Shown piece after piece: positions 53,449 to 64,000 of a stretch of DNA of 64,000 nucleotides. The stretch is from Lolium rigidum (lineage: Eukaryota; Streptophyta; Magnoliopsida; Poales; Poaceae). Positions within the stretch are counted from its first letter, which is position 1. Each line of letters begins with the position of its first letter. The position numbers were made by a program, and so were the translations under genes. Where the stretch lies: NCBI RefSeq assembly GCF_022539505.1, contig NC_061508.1, positions 264,622,736-264,686,735 of the forward strand, given 5' to 3'. The notes below the pieces were generated by a model, which was not told the DNA's origin, searched no databases, and saw nothing but the letters and a program-made list of their open reading frames with translations.

Positions 53449-54522
53449 GCTAGTTCCGCCTTGCCACAGTTTTTTTTCCAATGACTAACCTTCTCGTCCC
53501 TTCCCACGAGCTGGACCAAAAAAAATCCCCAAATTACTCCCATGTTTTGCCTGCTTGGAGATGGCGGCGGCGATCCTGGTGGCGATGAAGCTAAGTTAGA
53601 AAATCTATTGGTTGCTGACTGGGGACCGATGCCCTCTCATCCCACGAATTCGTCGGTCTCGGCAGGCTCTGGGCTGCGTGGCGCTTGGAGTTCGTCGCGG
53701 CCTTGGGTCTCCGTCGACTCGTTCTGGGAGTCGACGGCGGTGTCGGACACGTCGGCACTGAGTGTCACGACTCTCCCTGAAACACTACAGAGCTCCCATG
53801 GTACCCTTTGCGTTGTGAAGAGATGGCAATGATGCTAGATTGTTTCTCGCTGGTGAGTGATAGTCTGTATAGCCTTTTTGCTTGGAGGACCTGAGATCGA
53901 TCTAAATTGCTCTTTGCCACCTTGCATAATTTTGTTTATTTTTTCTGGAAATTGAGATTCAGGTTATTCTTTTTTGCCTCCATGATCCTCGAACGGGCTA
54001 TGGATTTGAACAAGTTTGTTGCCTCCTCTTGTCCTCATGAAGCCGCGAGGATGGGTTGGAGCTTGTGCAGATCTCAGTTTCCAATCGAGGAACAAATCTG
54101 AGATGGGGCAGGGCGGCCGCGAGGATGGGTTGGAGTTTGTGCAGATCACACTCGAGGAAGAAATCTGAGATGGGGCAGCGGCTGACCATGGTGGGGCAGG
54201 GCGGAGGATGGAGATGGCAGCGCTCTGGGGGGGTCGCTCAAGGGAAACGGCTGTGGATAGCGCCGTAGCGGCGGTGGAAGGGTAGCAGCGGCCCATCGCT
54301 GGTATATATATTTTTTTATCAACATCGTTGGTATATTTTGACCGGGAGGTTACGTCCATGGGAGCTGCGCTGGGATGGCCACGATTTTGGTTTTACTTTT
54401 CCTTTTTGATGAGGGGTGAACGAACCGGCACCTATCTTTAGCGATGGCAGGAGTGTAATTTCAGCAGAGAATATGAATAAAAATAGACGGACCAACAATA
54501 AATCTTGTTTTCTTTATTATTA
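53449..54522. other. Unrecognised sequence, no clear gene
   Basis: The open frame 53542-53832 (GDGGGDPGGDEAKLENLLVA) has some coding look but no family that I recognise. It may be a decayed exon or transposon fragment. A 74-base direct repeat lies at 54047-54180. Confidence 0.4.
54047..54180 (+). repeat. 74-bp tandem duplication
   Basis: GAGGATGGGTTGGAG(C/T)TTGTGCAGAT...AAATCTGAGATGGGGCAG occurs at 54047 and 54121. The second copy has a small internal deletion. Confidence 0.85.
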
Positions 54523-57500
54523 CTAGCAAAAGTGCCCGTGCGTTGCACCGGGATAAACTAAAACCCAATCTCTCTAGGAAATCAAACACTTTCCCTATGT
54601 GTCGTGGTCATTTTTTTTTCTATTATGACGAACATGATTAATCTAGATTTCAGAGAAGATGAGCTCGTGAGTTCCTCGCTGCACCGAATTGTAATGCCTT
54701 AAACCTTTAATGAATTTGTGCGCCACCTCTATGTAAATTAAACTTGGTGCATGCTACATCCCGACATTGTAGACGTAAGTCATCGACGATTGCACCTAGA
54801 CTTGCAACATAAGTAATAAAAAGATTTGAAAACAAATGTAAATATAAAGCCCAACATAAAATAGTAACTAATAAATTATGTATAAAATTCTAGTAATAAC
54901 TCTAGGAAATAATATAACCGTGTAACTCGTGGATCATAGCCGATGTCCCCAACAACCGAGATAGTTGAGCATGCATGTGCAACAAAATATAAGATTTAAT
55001 GTTAATTAGCTATTAAGATTTCAATGTTGCAAGAGGGTATTAAGAGTTCTCACTGGCTTGCAGAAATAGTTTCCTGAGACACCACTGTCGTAATCCACCT
55101 GCACCTCTGCTCTGAACAGCTCCAACGCAACTGACTACAAACTCTTAAAACGTCCTAGAAACATACGATAAACTATATCATTCTGAACATGGTTCCCGTT
55201 GGCTTGCCGCATGATATCCCTGATATATCATTGTTGTCAGCTCCCGACTCCCGCCCTAGCGACAATAAATTCACTTAGGCTGCAGCCGCTTCCGTCGAAT
55301 TGGATGAACGCCAGCGACGTACTCAGCAAGTACAGCGCTACTTACTTTGCATGTAGGCATAATAGATCGGATTAGCGGCCGTGAACAATCAACAGGAAAT
55401 CTCGTCGGAGAACATATACATAACGATGAGAGGCAGCGCTGGCTTGCGGCCAGGCGCGTCTCCTTCGGCGGCGACAATCGGTTGCCAGTTAGATTGATCA
55501 AGAAATCAAAGTATCTGTTGTCAGGTCTCTCACGCGCTTCTGTATATGTTGGCTGGACGATCGAGTCCGGAGCGAGCCCAAACACCGACGAAACAAAACC
55601 GCTACGGATGAAAACTGGCGTCGATCGTGTGTGGACTCCTCCTATTGGATTTTAACGGCGCAGTGGGCAGCCGCATCGACGTACCTTGCTGTGGACCATT
55701 AGCCGATTCCGCCGTCGTCTTCACGATTGTGCCGTCGAAACTGCTGACGGCAACCAGAAGGCCGGTGGAGGGGACATCGTAATGGCTGCCAAACTGGTCA
55801 CGTTCCTTCCGTATTTGTGCCACTGGTTTTCGCCGGAGTGGTGGCCATCACGCGCGGAACCCTAATTGTGGCTCCTGCGCTTAAAACGACTCGTCAGCTT
55901 GGGGTTGATGCGTCTGGGTGCGTATTCTTTTATGTTCTGGCCCTGCGTGCCGTATGTTGGATGGACGCGCCGTGGGAGTAGAGTTCGATTCTATCGAGAA
56001 CCCTTGCCGTGCTTCGGCCGGGACAGCCCTTTTGTATTGGTTTGACGGACGAGGACAAAGGCACAAAGGTTGGACGAAAGCGTAAAGCGACGGACGAAAC
56101 CAAGGAAACGTTAGCTCCTTCACTAGCACAATACCCGCGCATTGCTGCGAGTTTCCAGTGGTTCTATAATTCTATTCCAACTCACATCAGCATAAAAAAT
56201 AATAACTTTCAAAAATAACTTCAATAAACATTACCGAAGCTGAGTTTAGAGATGTGTTTTCTTGCAACTTTATGTGACACACAGAAATAACATCTCTTCA
56301 TGACAATCGGGATCCTAAAGTTGGAATCCGAATACTCTAAAATGCTTTGACCATAACTGAATTTTAAAGTGGTTAATTTGCATCATTCAGGAAGCAATTT
56401 AAACTCAAGAAAAATATATCCTCTGATTGGAATTCTAGATATGATGCAGATTGCCTCCTGTCCTACAACAAAACTACCACTAAAATACGAAAACCGATTT
56501 GTTTAGAAGAATTGCATGCTTATGTTCAATAGAGCAGCGGCTTAAGAAAATGAGGAAAATGATGCATCAATATTCGCTAGTTCTAGCCCACACTCACCTC
56601 CTCCTCTTGACACCAGAAGCGCACGTAAATATGAGAAGCCGATCCAACCTCCCTTTCCTACATGGCATGGAGCAAACTTACGATCGCTGTCTGACAGACG
56701 GTCTTCTTTCTCAGACTAAACAGTGGCCTCTTGATCTTTCCCGTGGATGCCTGGCTGCAGAACGTGTCCGTCGACGTGTCCGATGAGGTGATGAGCAGGA
56801 TGCGTCAAGAGAGATCCCTGAGCGCAGGAACAGTACTCGCCGGCACTTGAACGACGGCAACAGTATAGGCACATCAGCCTAGGCAAGCACCGGCCTGAAG
56901 ACCCTTCGTCGCATTACATACGATCCCCAGCTCTGTCTTTGCACAAAGAGAGGAGCAAAATCCTAGCAATCGACGCCTACGGCCAAAAACGTTGGCGGCA
57001 TCAGAGAAAACAACTCCCGGCGGGCCTATTCGGATCAAGGAGCAGCAGAAGAAGTTCCTCAAATCCTGGCGACAGCGACACGGCGCGCGAGCAGCCCGGA
57101 GGAACCCAAGGGGCAGTCGCGTTTGCAGTACTCCAGCAGAGCGTTGTAGTTCGACGCGCCTGCCCTTCCCGGGAGCCTGTGGTCGGCGTGCCGTGACCGG
57201 GAGGAGTCAGCCAAGCGTCGTCCTCATCCGGCTCCAATCTCTCCTCTTCCTCGGCTTTGTCGTAGTTGTAGCAGGCCATGGCGACTTGGCGAGCCACCGA
57301 CGGCGTGGCCTCCTCGACTCGTGCAGCTCCGTTTCGATAGATTGGCTACGTGGTGTAGTTGAACTTGGGGGCATCATGTGGTTAGTTATTTGAGGACACG
57401 ATCGGGTTGGAGCTGGACTCCGAGGCGGCACATCGCGGGATTGGCGTGTGCACGACCACAGTCGAAGGACCAAAGAAGGAAAACGTCCTCTCGAGATCAA

Positions 57501-57712
57501 TCACGACTCTGTACCGAGATCGACCGGGACTCCGTCTGTGGGGCGGTTCCATTTGGCGGGGAGACGTACGAAAGCTACACGCAATGAGGAACGTGAGAAG
57601 CCCGACAGACCAAACAAACGGACGACCAAACCGAACGGACCGAACCACGGAAACACTTCTCCCTTTATTATTAGGTATATAGATTATTAGGTATAGATTA
57701 GGTAGGTATAGA
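54523..57712 (-). mobile_element. Candidate non-autonomous Helitron
   Basis: The minus-strand 3' end reads CCCGGTGCAACGCACGGG (a hairpin), then CACTTTTGCTAG, followed by host T at 54522. This matches the Helitron rule of a hairpin 10-12 bases before CTAG. The proposed 5' end TCTATACCTACC starts at 57712 with host A at 57713, giving insertion between A and T and resembling known TCTATACTA starts. No Rep or helicase domain is present. Contents are unrecognised gene-like pieces, for example near 55270-55650 and 57000-57500. The 5' end is less certain than the 3' end because TATAGATT repeats nearby. Confidence 0.55.
56123..56160 (-). repeat. Second Helitron-like 3' terminus inside the element
   Basis: The minus strand reads CTCGCAGCAATGCGCGGGTATTGTGCTAG, then T. 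This is a shorter hairpin with the same CTAG|T ending and orientation as the outer terminus at 54523. Confidence 0.45.
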
Positions 57713-58765
57713 TGGATTATGTCTCATTTCTCGCTCTTGCAAGCACACAATCATCTCGTGCAATTCTAGGTTATTCCACAATACTATATGATGACTTATT
57801 TATTGATAACTTCAACTGCACTTAGCATAGTAAATATCAACTAAAGTTCTACTGAGAAAAACAAATCTTGCAGTTGCAGTGGCCGAAGAATACCCCCTCA
57901 CACCAATTATGGCGGGACTCGTCACCAAACTCAAACTTACATTCATTCTTGCATGAAAATTTTGTGCAGAATAGGAGCTGAAAGCGAATCGCCTTACAGG
58001 TCTCTGTGTACAACAAACGTTATTAAAAGTCACACCACAATAGTGAGAAATTCCCCTCAATAAAAAAATAGTGCGAAATTGATCTTGATGGCATGGCTTA
58101 TTATACCATTGCATAAAAACTATCGAAGACTTCAATGACATACAATGAATGTGCATAAACACCATATTTAAAAAATCTGAAGTTAATATTATCTTGAAAT
58201 GATATGCATATATTTCTAGGTTTGTCCTTTGGAACAAGTTATGTCCTAGAAAATCTACTTCAACAAATTAAATAGAGAACACACCTGCAGACGTAGTGCT
58301 TCCAAACAACACAAGTACCACCAGAATATAGGCGAGGGCAGATGATCTTCCATCCATTCTTGAATTGCACATCCTAACATTAGCCAAAGGTACAGTTTAT
58401 AAAGTGAGAGTGATATGGAATGATATGCCATGGTAGTCTTGTACAGAAAGAGATAAAACAATGCATCCAAAAGATATAATCATTAAGTACAAAGGGGTGG
58501 TCATAGAGATGGAAGATATAATCATTAAGTACAAAGGGGTGGTCATAGAGATGGACATACGGACAATATACTACTAGAAAAGATATGGAATGACGTTCAA
58601 TCTATATACTTCTAGAGGTGGAAACAAAATAGTGTATCCAAAAGATTTAGTGTCCGGCTAGCAAGAGGTAATCCCAAAGGAGAGTCATAAAAACAATATA
58701 AAAATAAAAATGTCGCCGTATGTGACATATCTGCATTTCTATAGAAGGAAATATATATCCTATAA
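57713..58765. other. AT-rich sequence without a gene
   Basis: Short frames only. A 42-base exact tandem duplication (AGATATAATCATTAAGTACA...) lies at 58472-58513 and 58514-58555. Confidence 0.5.
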
Positions 58766-59107
58766 GGGTCCACAAGATATCATTACAATATACCAACAAG
58801 TGGTAGGGAAGACGTGCCTTCTCTAGAGAAGACACTAAATATAAATGATACAATGCATTATCTTGCATTATCTTTTATCGTTATCTCTAGTAATAAATGA
58901 GAATCAATTAAATTTTAGGAACAAATTGAATTGCTAAAGGAAGAAGAATGATACAATGGAGAAAATAGTCTTCTCTTATTTCATAAGAGATCATCCCTTA
59001 GCTAAGAAAAAGCAGCCTTCTCTTTCTTCAACCTCTCTCCGCTAACTAAGCAAAAATATTACGTGGCAACCGTAAGGAAAGGATGACGTCACCCATTGTA
59101 CATGCCC
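58766..59107 (-). mobile_element. Tourist-like MITE, copy 1
   Basis: Read on the minus strand from 59107: GGGCATGTACAATGGGTGA, then AGAGAGGTTGAAGAAAGAGA. Similarity to copy 2 runs nearly full length (CTATTTTCTCCATTGTATCA; AGATAATGCATTGTAT). The distal end is disrupted by about 30 extra bases but regains GGG. TAA lies on both sides (58763-58765, 59108-59110), as in Tourist/PIF-Harbinger MITEs. Confidence 0.75.
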
Positions 59108-59192
59108 TAACGAGAGGCAAAGTGGAATATCTATCAAGAGAACACCTAAAGAGGTGACATCAGTTGAGTTTCATACTACATGAAAATACTAA

Positions 59193-59514
59193 GGGCACGT
59201 ACAATGGGGTGATGTCAGCCTTCCCTTAGAGATATATATCACGTCAGATTTTTCCTAGTTGGAGGAGAGAGAATGAAGAGAGAGAAGGTTATCTTCCCTT
59301 AGCTAGGGCATGAATATAAGGAAAGATTATTTTCTCCATTGTATCACATATGTCTTCCCTTAGCAACAAATTTCCTACCAAAATTTAATTATTCATATTA
59401 ATTGCTAGAGATGGCTGTAAGAGATAATGCATTGTATTACTTATATCTAATGCCCTCTCTAGCTGATGTGGCGAGATAAGGAAAGACATGCCTTCTCTAC
59501 CATTGTACATGCCC
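59193..59514 (+). mobile_element. Tourist-like MITE, copy 2
   Basis: Starts GGGCACGTACAATGGGGTGA and ends CCATTGTACATGCCC, an inverted terminal repeat of about 15 bases. TAA flanks both ends (59190-59192, 59515-59517). 322 bases, non-coding. Confidence 0.85.
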
Positions 59515-59689
59515 TAAGGAAATTTGCATCAGAGGGGGGCATGGTCCCAGCTGGTTCCCTGCCACTGCCAGTGCCTTTTGACACGAGTTTTTTTGAGAGG
59601 TAAACCACATACATTAAAATAAAATAACAGCAGTACGACGCATACGGAAACCGAAAACTTGTTTTTACAAACGTCAGCAATGACGGCAG

Positions 59690-59900
59690 CCATGTGCTGA
59701 TCAATTTTTTCACAAAATTGTGAAACAAATTTGAAACATAATTGAAATATAACTGAAACACTAATATTTTTATGAAACAAACCATAGTGACATCAGCAAT
59801 GATGTCATCAGTTTCACTTTTTGTCAGACTGTTTCACAATATTTTTCATGTATCACTTTAGTTTCAAAAAAGTTTCACTTGTGTTTCAATTATTAGTTTT
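59690..59900. repeat. Fold-back region built on TGAAAC / GTTTCA
   Basis: Left arm (about 59715-59785) has five TGAAA(C/T) words. The right arm (about 59805-59890) has at least five GTTTCA words. The centre is GACATCAGCAATGATGTC at 59789-59806. The arms are imperfectly complementary, so this may be a decayed MITE or a selected structure. Confidence 0.55.
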
Positions 59901-60228
59901 ATATTAGACAAATGTCAAAAGCCTCACCAATCTCAAAGCAGAGAGTGGATGGTAGATGTAACACCTACACCTACCGGCTCCTTTAAAATCGCCGCTCTCA
60001 TACGGAAACCACGAGAAGAAACGAGAAAGGACACCGTCCAGGAACAAATGCAGAAAGACCCCTCAACAAGAAAGAACAAACAACTAGGCCCCTAGAAGTC
60101 CCTGCAACCACCATCTTCACCGCAACTCGCCGGATCCGATCCAGCACCATCGCCGTTGCTGGCTTTACGGGTCGAAGGAGAAGCTCAATGATAAGGGGTG
60201 GCCCGATCTTATTAGTAAGCAACAATGG
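59901..60228. other. Unrecognised sequence next to the gypsy LTR
   Basis: The minus frame 60225-59998 (RRVAVKMVVAGTSRGLVVCS) resembles translated 3' UTR of grass LINE- or gene-derived copies, but I cannot place it. Confidence 0.3.
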
Positions 60229-61259
60229 TGATGATGATCACGTGATGAACACAGCGGAGAATCACGGATGATGAAGTGGATGATAAGTTGTATGATGCAA
60301 CGAGATCTCTCGATTGGTCCCTGTCGCCAATGCAACAGCTCTCAACCCTGCAAGATATTCGCAACTCCACACACTTGCGCACGTAGCCGCCGACCACGAA
60401 GCGGTAAGTTGCAACCTTCTAATTCCCAATGGAACAGCAGATTACACAAGACTTTCAGATCTACACCAATATCAAGCAAAAGATGTAGGGAATTCACTAG
60501 TTTTGCAAAGCAAACAACTAAGAACTAGGGTTTATCTTAAACATTGTCTAAAGCAACTTTGGGGGCGTCCTGGGCACTTATATTGGCGTCCGGGACGACC
60601 TCAGGTCGAAAAAGTACGAAAATAACCGACCCAGAATAGATCTGGTCGAGACAGACTCGGACACGGCCGGTCTGGGGGCCGGTCGACTGGGCCTGGGACC
60701 GGGCTGGCCGGTTCAAACCGGGCCAGGGACCGGGTGCTGACCGGGTGTAGGATGTGTCGCGCAGTAACCCGCCCGGTTGGCATCAGCTGGTTGTCCGGTT
60801 GGTGCCGGGCCGGATCCGGCGTGCCGCCCGGTTGGACCGGGCCAGGGACCGGGCGCGCCGGCGTGGCGGCCGGTCTGACCGGGTGCTGGACCAGTCTGGA
60901 CTTTGGCTTCTCCTCTCGCGCATGCCTCCCGCTCCTCCCTCGTGCGTCCATGGGGTATCTTCATGTCCAGCTCCATGTCCAGCTTCACGTCCATCTTCAC
61001 GTCCAACTGCTCCTCTCCTCCTCGTGCGATGCTTGTCTCCTCTTCATACCTGATTATACATAAGTAACATGACTTAGGCAGTATAAAGTTCTCATCAATC
61101 AAAGTATGGTTTAGGAACAAGTTCACCTGTTGTTTAAGTAGCTTCGCACGAGCCCTTGTAATAGGTCCAATCCGAACTTCATTGGACTTGAGCTTCACAG
61201 CAGCTTCATCTTCATTTGGTGATGACGGAGGTAGTAGTGTGGTAGGGATGTCCTCATCA
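60229..61259 (-). repeat. Candidate 3' LTR of the chromovirus gypsy
   Basis: On the minus strand it would begin TGATGAGGACATCC right after AAGGGGGGGGAGA and end ...ATCATCATCA at 60229. Only one LTR is in the window, so both boundaries are provisional. Confidence 0.5.
60650..60900 (-). repeat. GC-rich ACCGGG-type repeat inside the LTR
   Basis: CCGGGCCAGGGACCGGG occurs twice (about 60718 and 60837), among many CCGGT/GACCGGG words. It encodes Pro/Gly-rich sequence when read as the pol extension. Confidence 0.65.
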
Positions 61260-64000
61260 TCTCCCCCCCTTCAAAAGGCGTCGACCTCGACGCTCCAAGG
61301 TCTTCTCCGTCATATGGTGTCAAATCAGCAACATTGAAAGAATTATCGACACCAAACTCATCAAGTGGAAGATCTATCGAGTATGCATTATCATTGATCT
61401 TGGCAAGCACTTTGTAAGGACCAAGCACCACGAGGAAGCAACTTGGACTTCCGCAGCTTCGGGAACCTATCCTTGCGAAAATGTACCCAGACCATATCAC
61501 CAGGCTTGAACAACATCTCCTTGCGCTTCTTGTTCATCCTTGCAGCATTGCTCTTGCCTTTCTTTTCTATCAACTCTTTAGTCTTCATATGTATCTTCCG
61601 TACAAAATCTTACCTCTTGGATGCCTCCATATTGACTCTCTCATGTATGGGTAGAGGCAACAAATCTAGCGGAGTAATGGGCTTGAAACCATACACCACC
61701 TCAAAAGGACACAACTCCGTGGTAGAATGTACCGCCCTATTGTAAGCAAACTCCACATGCGGCAAACACTTTTCCCACTCCTTCAGGTTCTTCTTGATCA
61801 TGGATCTCAACAGTTGTGACAAGGTTCGATTCACCACCTCAGTTTGACCATCAGTTTGGGGATGACAAGTAGTACTGAAAAGTAGCTTTGTCCAATCCTT
61901 TCCCCAAAGTGTCTTCCAGAAGTAGCTCATGAACTTCACATCACGATCAGAAACAATAGTCTTCGGGACTCCATGTAGTCATACAATCTCCCTGAAAAAC
62001 AGGTTAGCAATATGCGACGCATCGTCGCTCTTGTGGCAGGCAATAAAATGTGACATCTTAGAAAATCTGTCCACTACCACAAATATAGAATCATGGCCTC
62101 TTTTAGCACGCGGAAAACCCAACACAAAATCCATACTAATATCCTCCGAAGGTGTAGTAGGTGCCGGTAGAGGAGTATACAAACCGTGAGGCTTCAGCTT
62201 GGACTTGGACTTGTTGCAAGTAATGCACCTCTTCACATAACTGTCCACATCTCGCCTCATCTTTGGCCAGTAAAAGTGATCAGCGAGCATGAGTAGCGTC
62301 TTCTCACGCCCAAAGTGACCCATCAAACCTCTAGCATGAGATTCCTGCAATAAGAACAAACGCACAGACGATTCTGGAACACATAGTTTGTTAGCTCGAA
62401 ACAAGAACCCATCATGTATGTGACATTTTTCCCATGCTTTACCAATAGCACACAAGCGATATGGTTCAGCAAAATCATAATCAGTAGCATACAAATCACA
62501 TAGCACTTCTAATCTAGGAATTTTAACATCAAGTTGAGTTAATAGCATATTCTTCCTAGATAGAGCATCAGCAACAATATTATCTTTTCCCCTCTTATGC
62601 TTAATAATGTATGGAAAAGACTCAATGAACTCAACCCACTTAGCAAGACGCTTATGCAAAGTAGACCGAGCTTTCGGGTATTTTAAAGCTTCATGATCAG
62701 AATGTATGATAAATTCTTTTGGCCACAAGTAATGTTGCCAAACCTCAAGAACTCTAATTAAAGCATACAATTATTTATCATATATAGGATAGTTCAACTT
62801 AGCACCAAAAAGTTTCTCAGAAAAATATGCAATTGGGTGACCCTCTTGCATCAACACACCACCAATTCCAGTACCACTAGCATCACATTCAATCTCAAGT
62901 TGCTTATTGAAATCAGGAAGTGCAAGCAACGGTGCAGAAGTTAACAATCTCTTAAGTTCATCAAAAGCATGATCTTGGGCTGCGCCCCACTCAAATATAA
63001 CACCCTTTTTAGTCAAATCATTCAAAGGTGCAGCAATAGTACTAAAGTTGGGCACAAATCGTATATAAAACCCAGCTAGACCATGAAAACTTCTTACTTG
63101 ACTCACATTCATGGGAGTAGGCCAATTTTGAATAGCTTCAATTTTAGACACATCTAATTCTACTCCATGCTGAGAGACAACATAACCCAGAAATATGACC
63201 TTATCTTTGCAAAATGTGCACTTCTCAAGATTACCATAGAGTTTATTATCACGCAACACTTGCAAAACATGTCGAATATGCATAGTATGATCAGATTCAT
63301 TGCGGCTGTAGATTAATATGTCATCAAAGTACACAACCACAAACTTGCCAATAAAATCACGCAAAACATGGTTCATCAGTCTCATGAAAGTGCTAGGTGC
63401 ATTAGTCAAACCAAAAGGCATTACTAACCTCTCATATAAACCAAATTTTGTTTTAAAGGCTGTTTTCCATTCATCCCCTTCTTTCATCCTAATTTGATGA
63501 TAACCACTACACAAATCAATTTTAGAGAAAACAACAGCACCACTCAATTCATCTAGCATATCCTCTAAACAGGGAATAGGATGACGATATCGAATAGTAA
63601 TGTTGTTTATCGCTCTACAATCTACGCACATACGCCATGTACCATCTTTCTTAGGAACTAGAAAACAGGAACAACATAAGGACTAAGGCTTATGCGGATC
63701 TAACCTTTGTCGAGTAGCGCTTGTACTTGCTTCTGTATCTCCTTCGTTCTTCGGGGTTCGTTCTATATGGTGCCCTATTGGGTAGCGAAGCTCCGGGAAT
63801 CAAGTCGATTTGATGCTCAATACCTCGCAATGGTGGTAGTCCTGCGGGTACCTCCTCCGGAAACACGTCGCCAAATTCCTGCAAAACATTAGAAACACCA
63901 AGAGGAAGAGGGGTCATGTCGTTAGAAACCAAAACCGTACCCCTGTACAAAAGCACAAGAGGCATGGTTGTAGGATCCTCACTAAATTCTCTCATGTCTT
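60713..64000 (-). pseudogene. Pol of the chromovirus gypsy, interrupted
   Basis: From the right: 63995-63690 gives the pre-RT region (LQEFGDVFPEEVPAGLPPLR). 63631-62771 is RT ([20 protein letters not shown]; catalytic YFDD at 63331-63320) and the start of RNase H. 62770-61979 is RNase H ([13 protein letters not shown]) and integrase (zinc residues in HGREKTL... CITCNKSK; Asp in SMDFVLGFP). 61978-61610 holds the second Asp and Glu ([19 protein letters not shown]). The C-terminal [20 protein letters not shown] region and an ITRARAKLLKQQVNLFL segment follow. Lesions: TAA near 62770, TGA near 61978, TAA near 61608, a frameshift at the G-run, and one near 63650. Confidence 0.85.

Larger units (their letters stand above)
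60229..64000 (-). mobile_element. Chromovirus-type Ty3/gypsy retrotransposon, 3' part
   Basis: Minus-strand pol runs from the window edge leftward through protease-RT junction, RT, RNase H, integrase and a C-terminal extension. It then crosses a G-rich polypurine tract (61260-61270) into a candidate 3' LTR (60229-61259). Gag and the 5' LTR are outside the window. RT and integrase features resemble CRM/Reina chromoviruses, but no chromodomain was identified. The copy carries nonsense and frameshift changes. Confidence 0.85.

Noticed and set aside
53542..53832. A small host gene
   Set aside because: No recognisable domain, no promoter or splice signals, and it sits between transposons; kept only as unrecognised sequence.
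54523..57712. Assigning captured host genes to the Helitron
   Set aside because: Several frames are gene-like, but I could not recognise any family, so no product is named.
1..64000. tRNA, rRNA, riboswitch or bacterial operon features
   Set aside because: No cloverleaf, rRNA core or Shine-Dalgarno-led gene series was found; tRNA-like words are primer-binding sites.

Overview
This window is plant nuclear DNA from a grass, most likely a large-genome Pooideae species such as a wheat, barley or oat relative. The evidence is the nested LTR retrotransposons of grass type (Sirevirus copia, Tat gypsy, chromovirus gypsy), Tourist-like MITEs with TAA target duplications, a PIF/Harbinger-like element with a TTA duplication, and Helitron-like ends. 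The species cannot be named from sequence alone. I see no bacterial-style operon, no CRISPR array, no tRNA or rRNA gene, and no clearly functional host gene. Almost every long open frame belongs to a transposable element.

Layout, left to right. 1-4920: a candidate Mutator-like element with long inverted ends. It holds a 50-bp minisatellite and a two-exon gene copy (2996-4166) that appears dead. 5011-5410: a LINE fragment. 5411-6672: a truncated gypsy inserted in the LINE. 6673-29562: a truncated Tat-type gypsy (minus strand) inserted in that gypsy's gag. Its antisense gene is split by a Sirevirus (10172-28658, target duplication CTTCT). The Sirevirus gag is in turn split by a non-autonomous retrotransposon (12500-19294, target duplication GGTCC). 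At about 29562 the LINE, the first gypsy and the Tat element all stop together, which suggests one large deletion.

30223-53445 is a PIF/Harbinger-like element of about 1.7 kb expanded to 23 kb by two insertions: a Tat gypsy (30475-44031) and a gag-protease-only gypsy (44968-52902, target duplication GGTTC). Removing both insertions with one copy of each target duplication leaves one continuous 323-residue frame, which validates both boundaries. 54523-57712 is a Helitron-like element on the minus strand with two candidate 3' ends. 58766-59514 holds two Tourist-like MITEs in opposite orientation. 59690-59900 is a fold-back rich in TGAAAC. 60229-64000 is the 3' part of a minus-strand chromovirus-type gypsy that runs off the window.

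How the parts work together: these are selfish elements layered in time. The Sirevirus has the most intact coding set (open pol, near-identical LTRs). Both Tat elements carry a separately promoted multi-exon gene antisense to gag-pol, with a short tandem repeat in one intron. The gag-protease-only gypsy lacks reverse transcriptase and integrase and must be mobilised in trans; it also carries an acidic antisense frame. I found no new defence or metabolic system. The most unusual signals are an LTR that has absorbed its own primer-binding site, a compensatory base change in an LTR hairpin, and the frame rebuilt by removing nested insertions.
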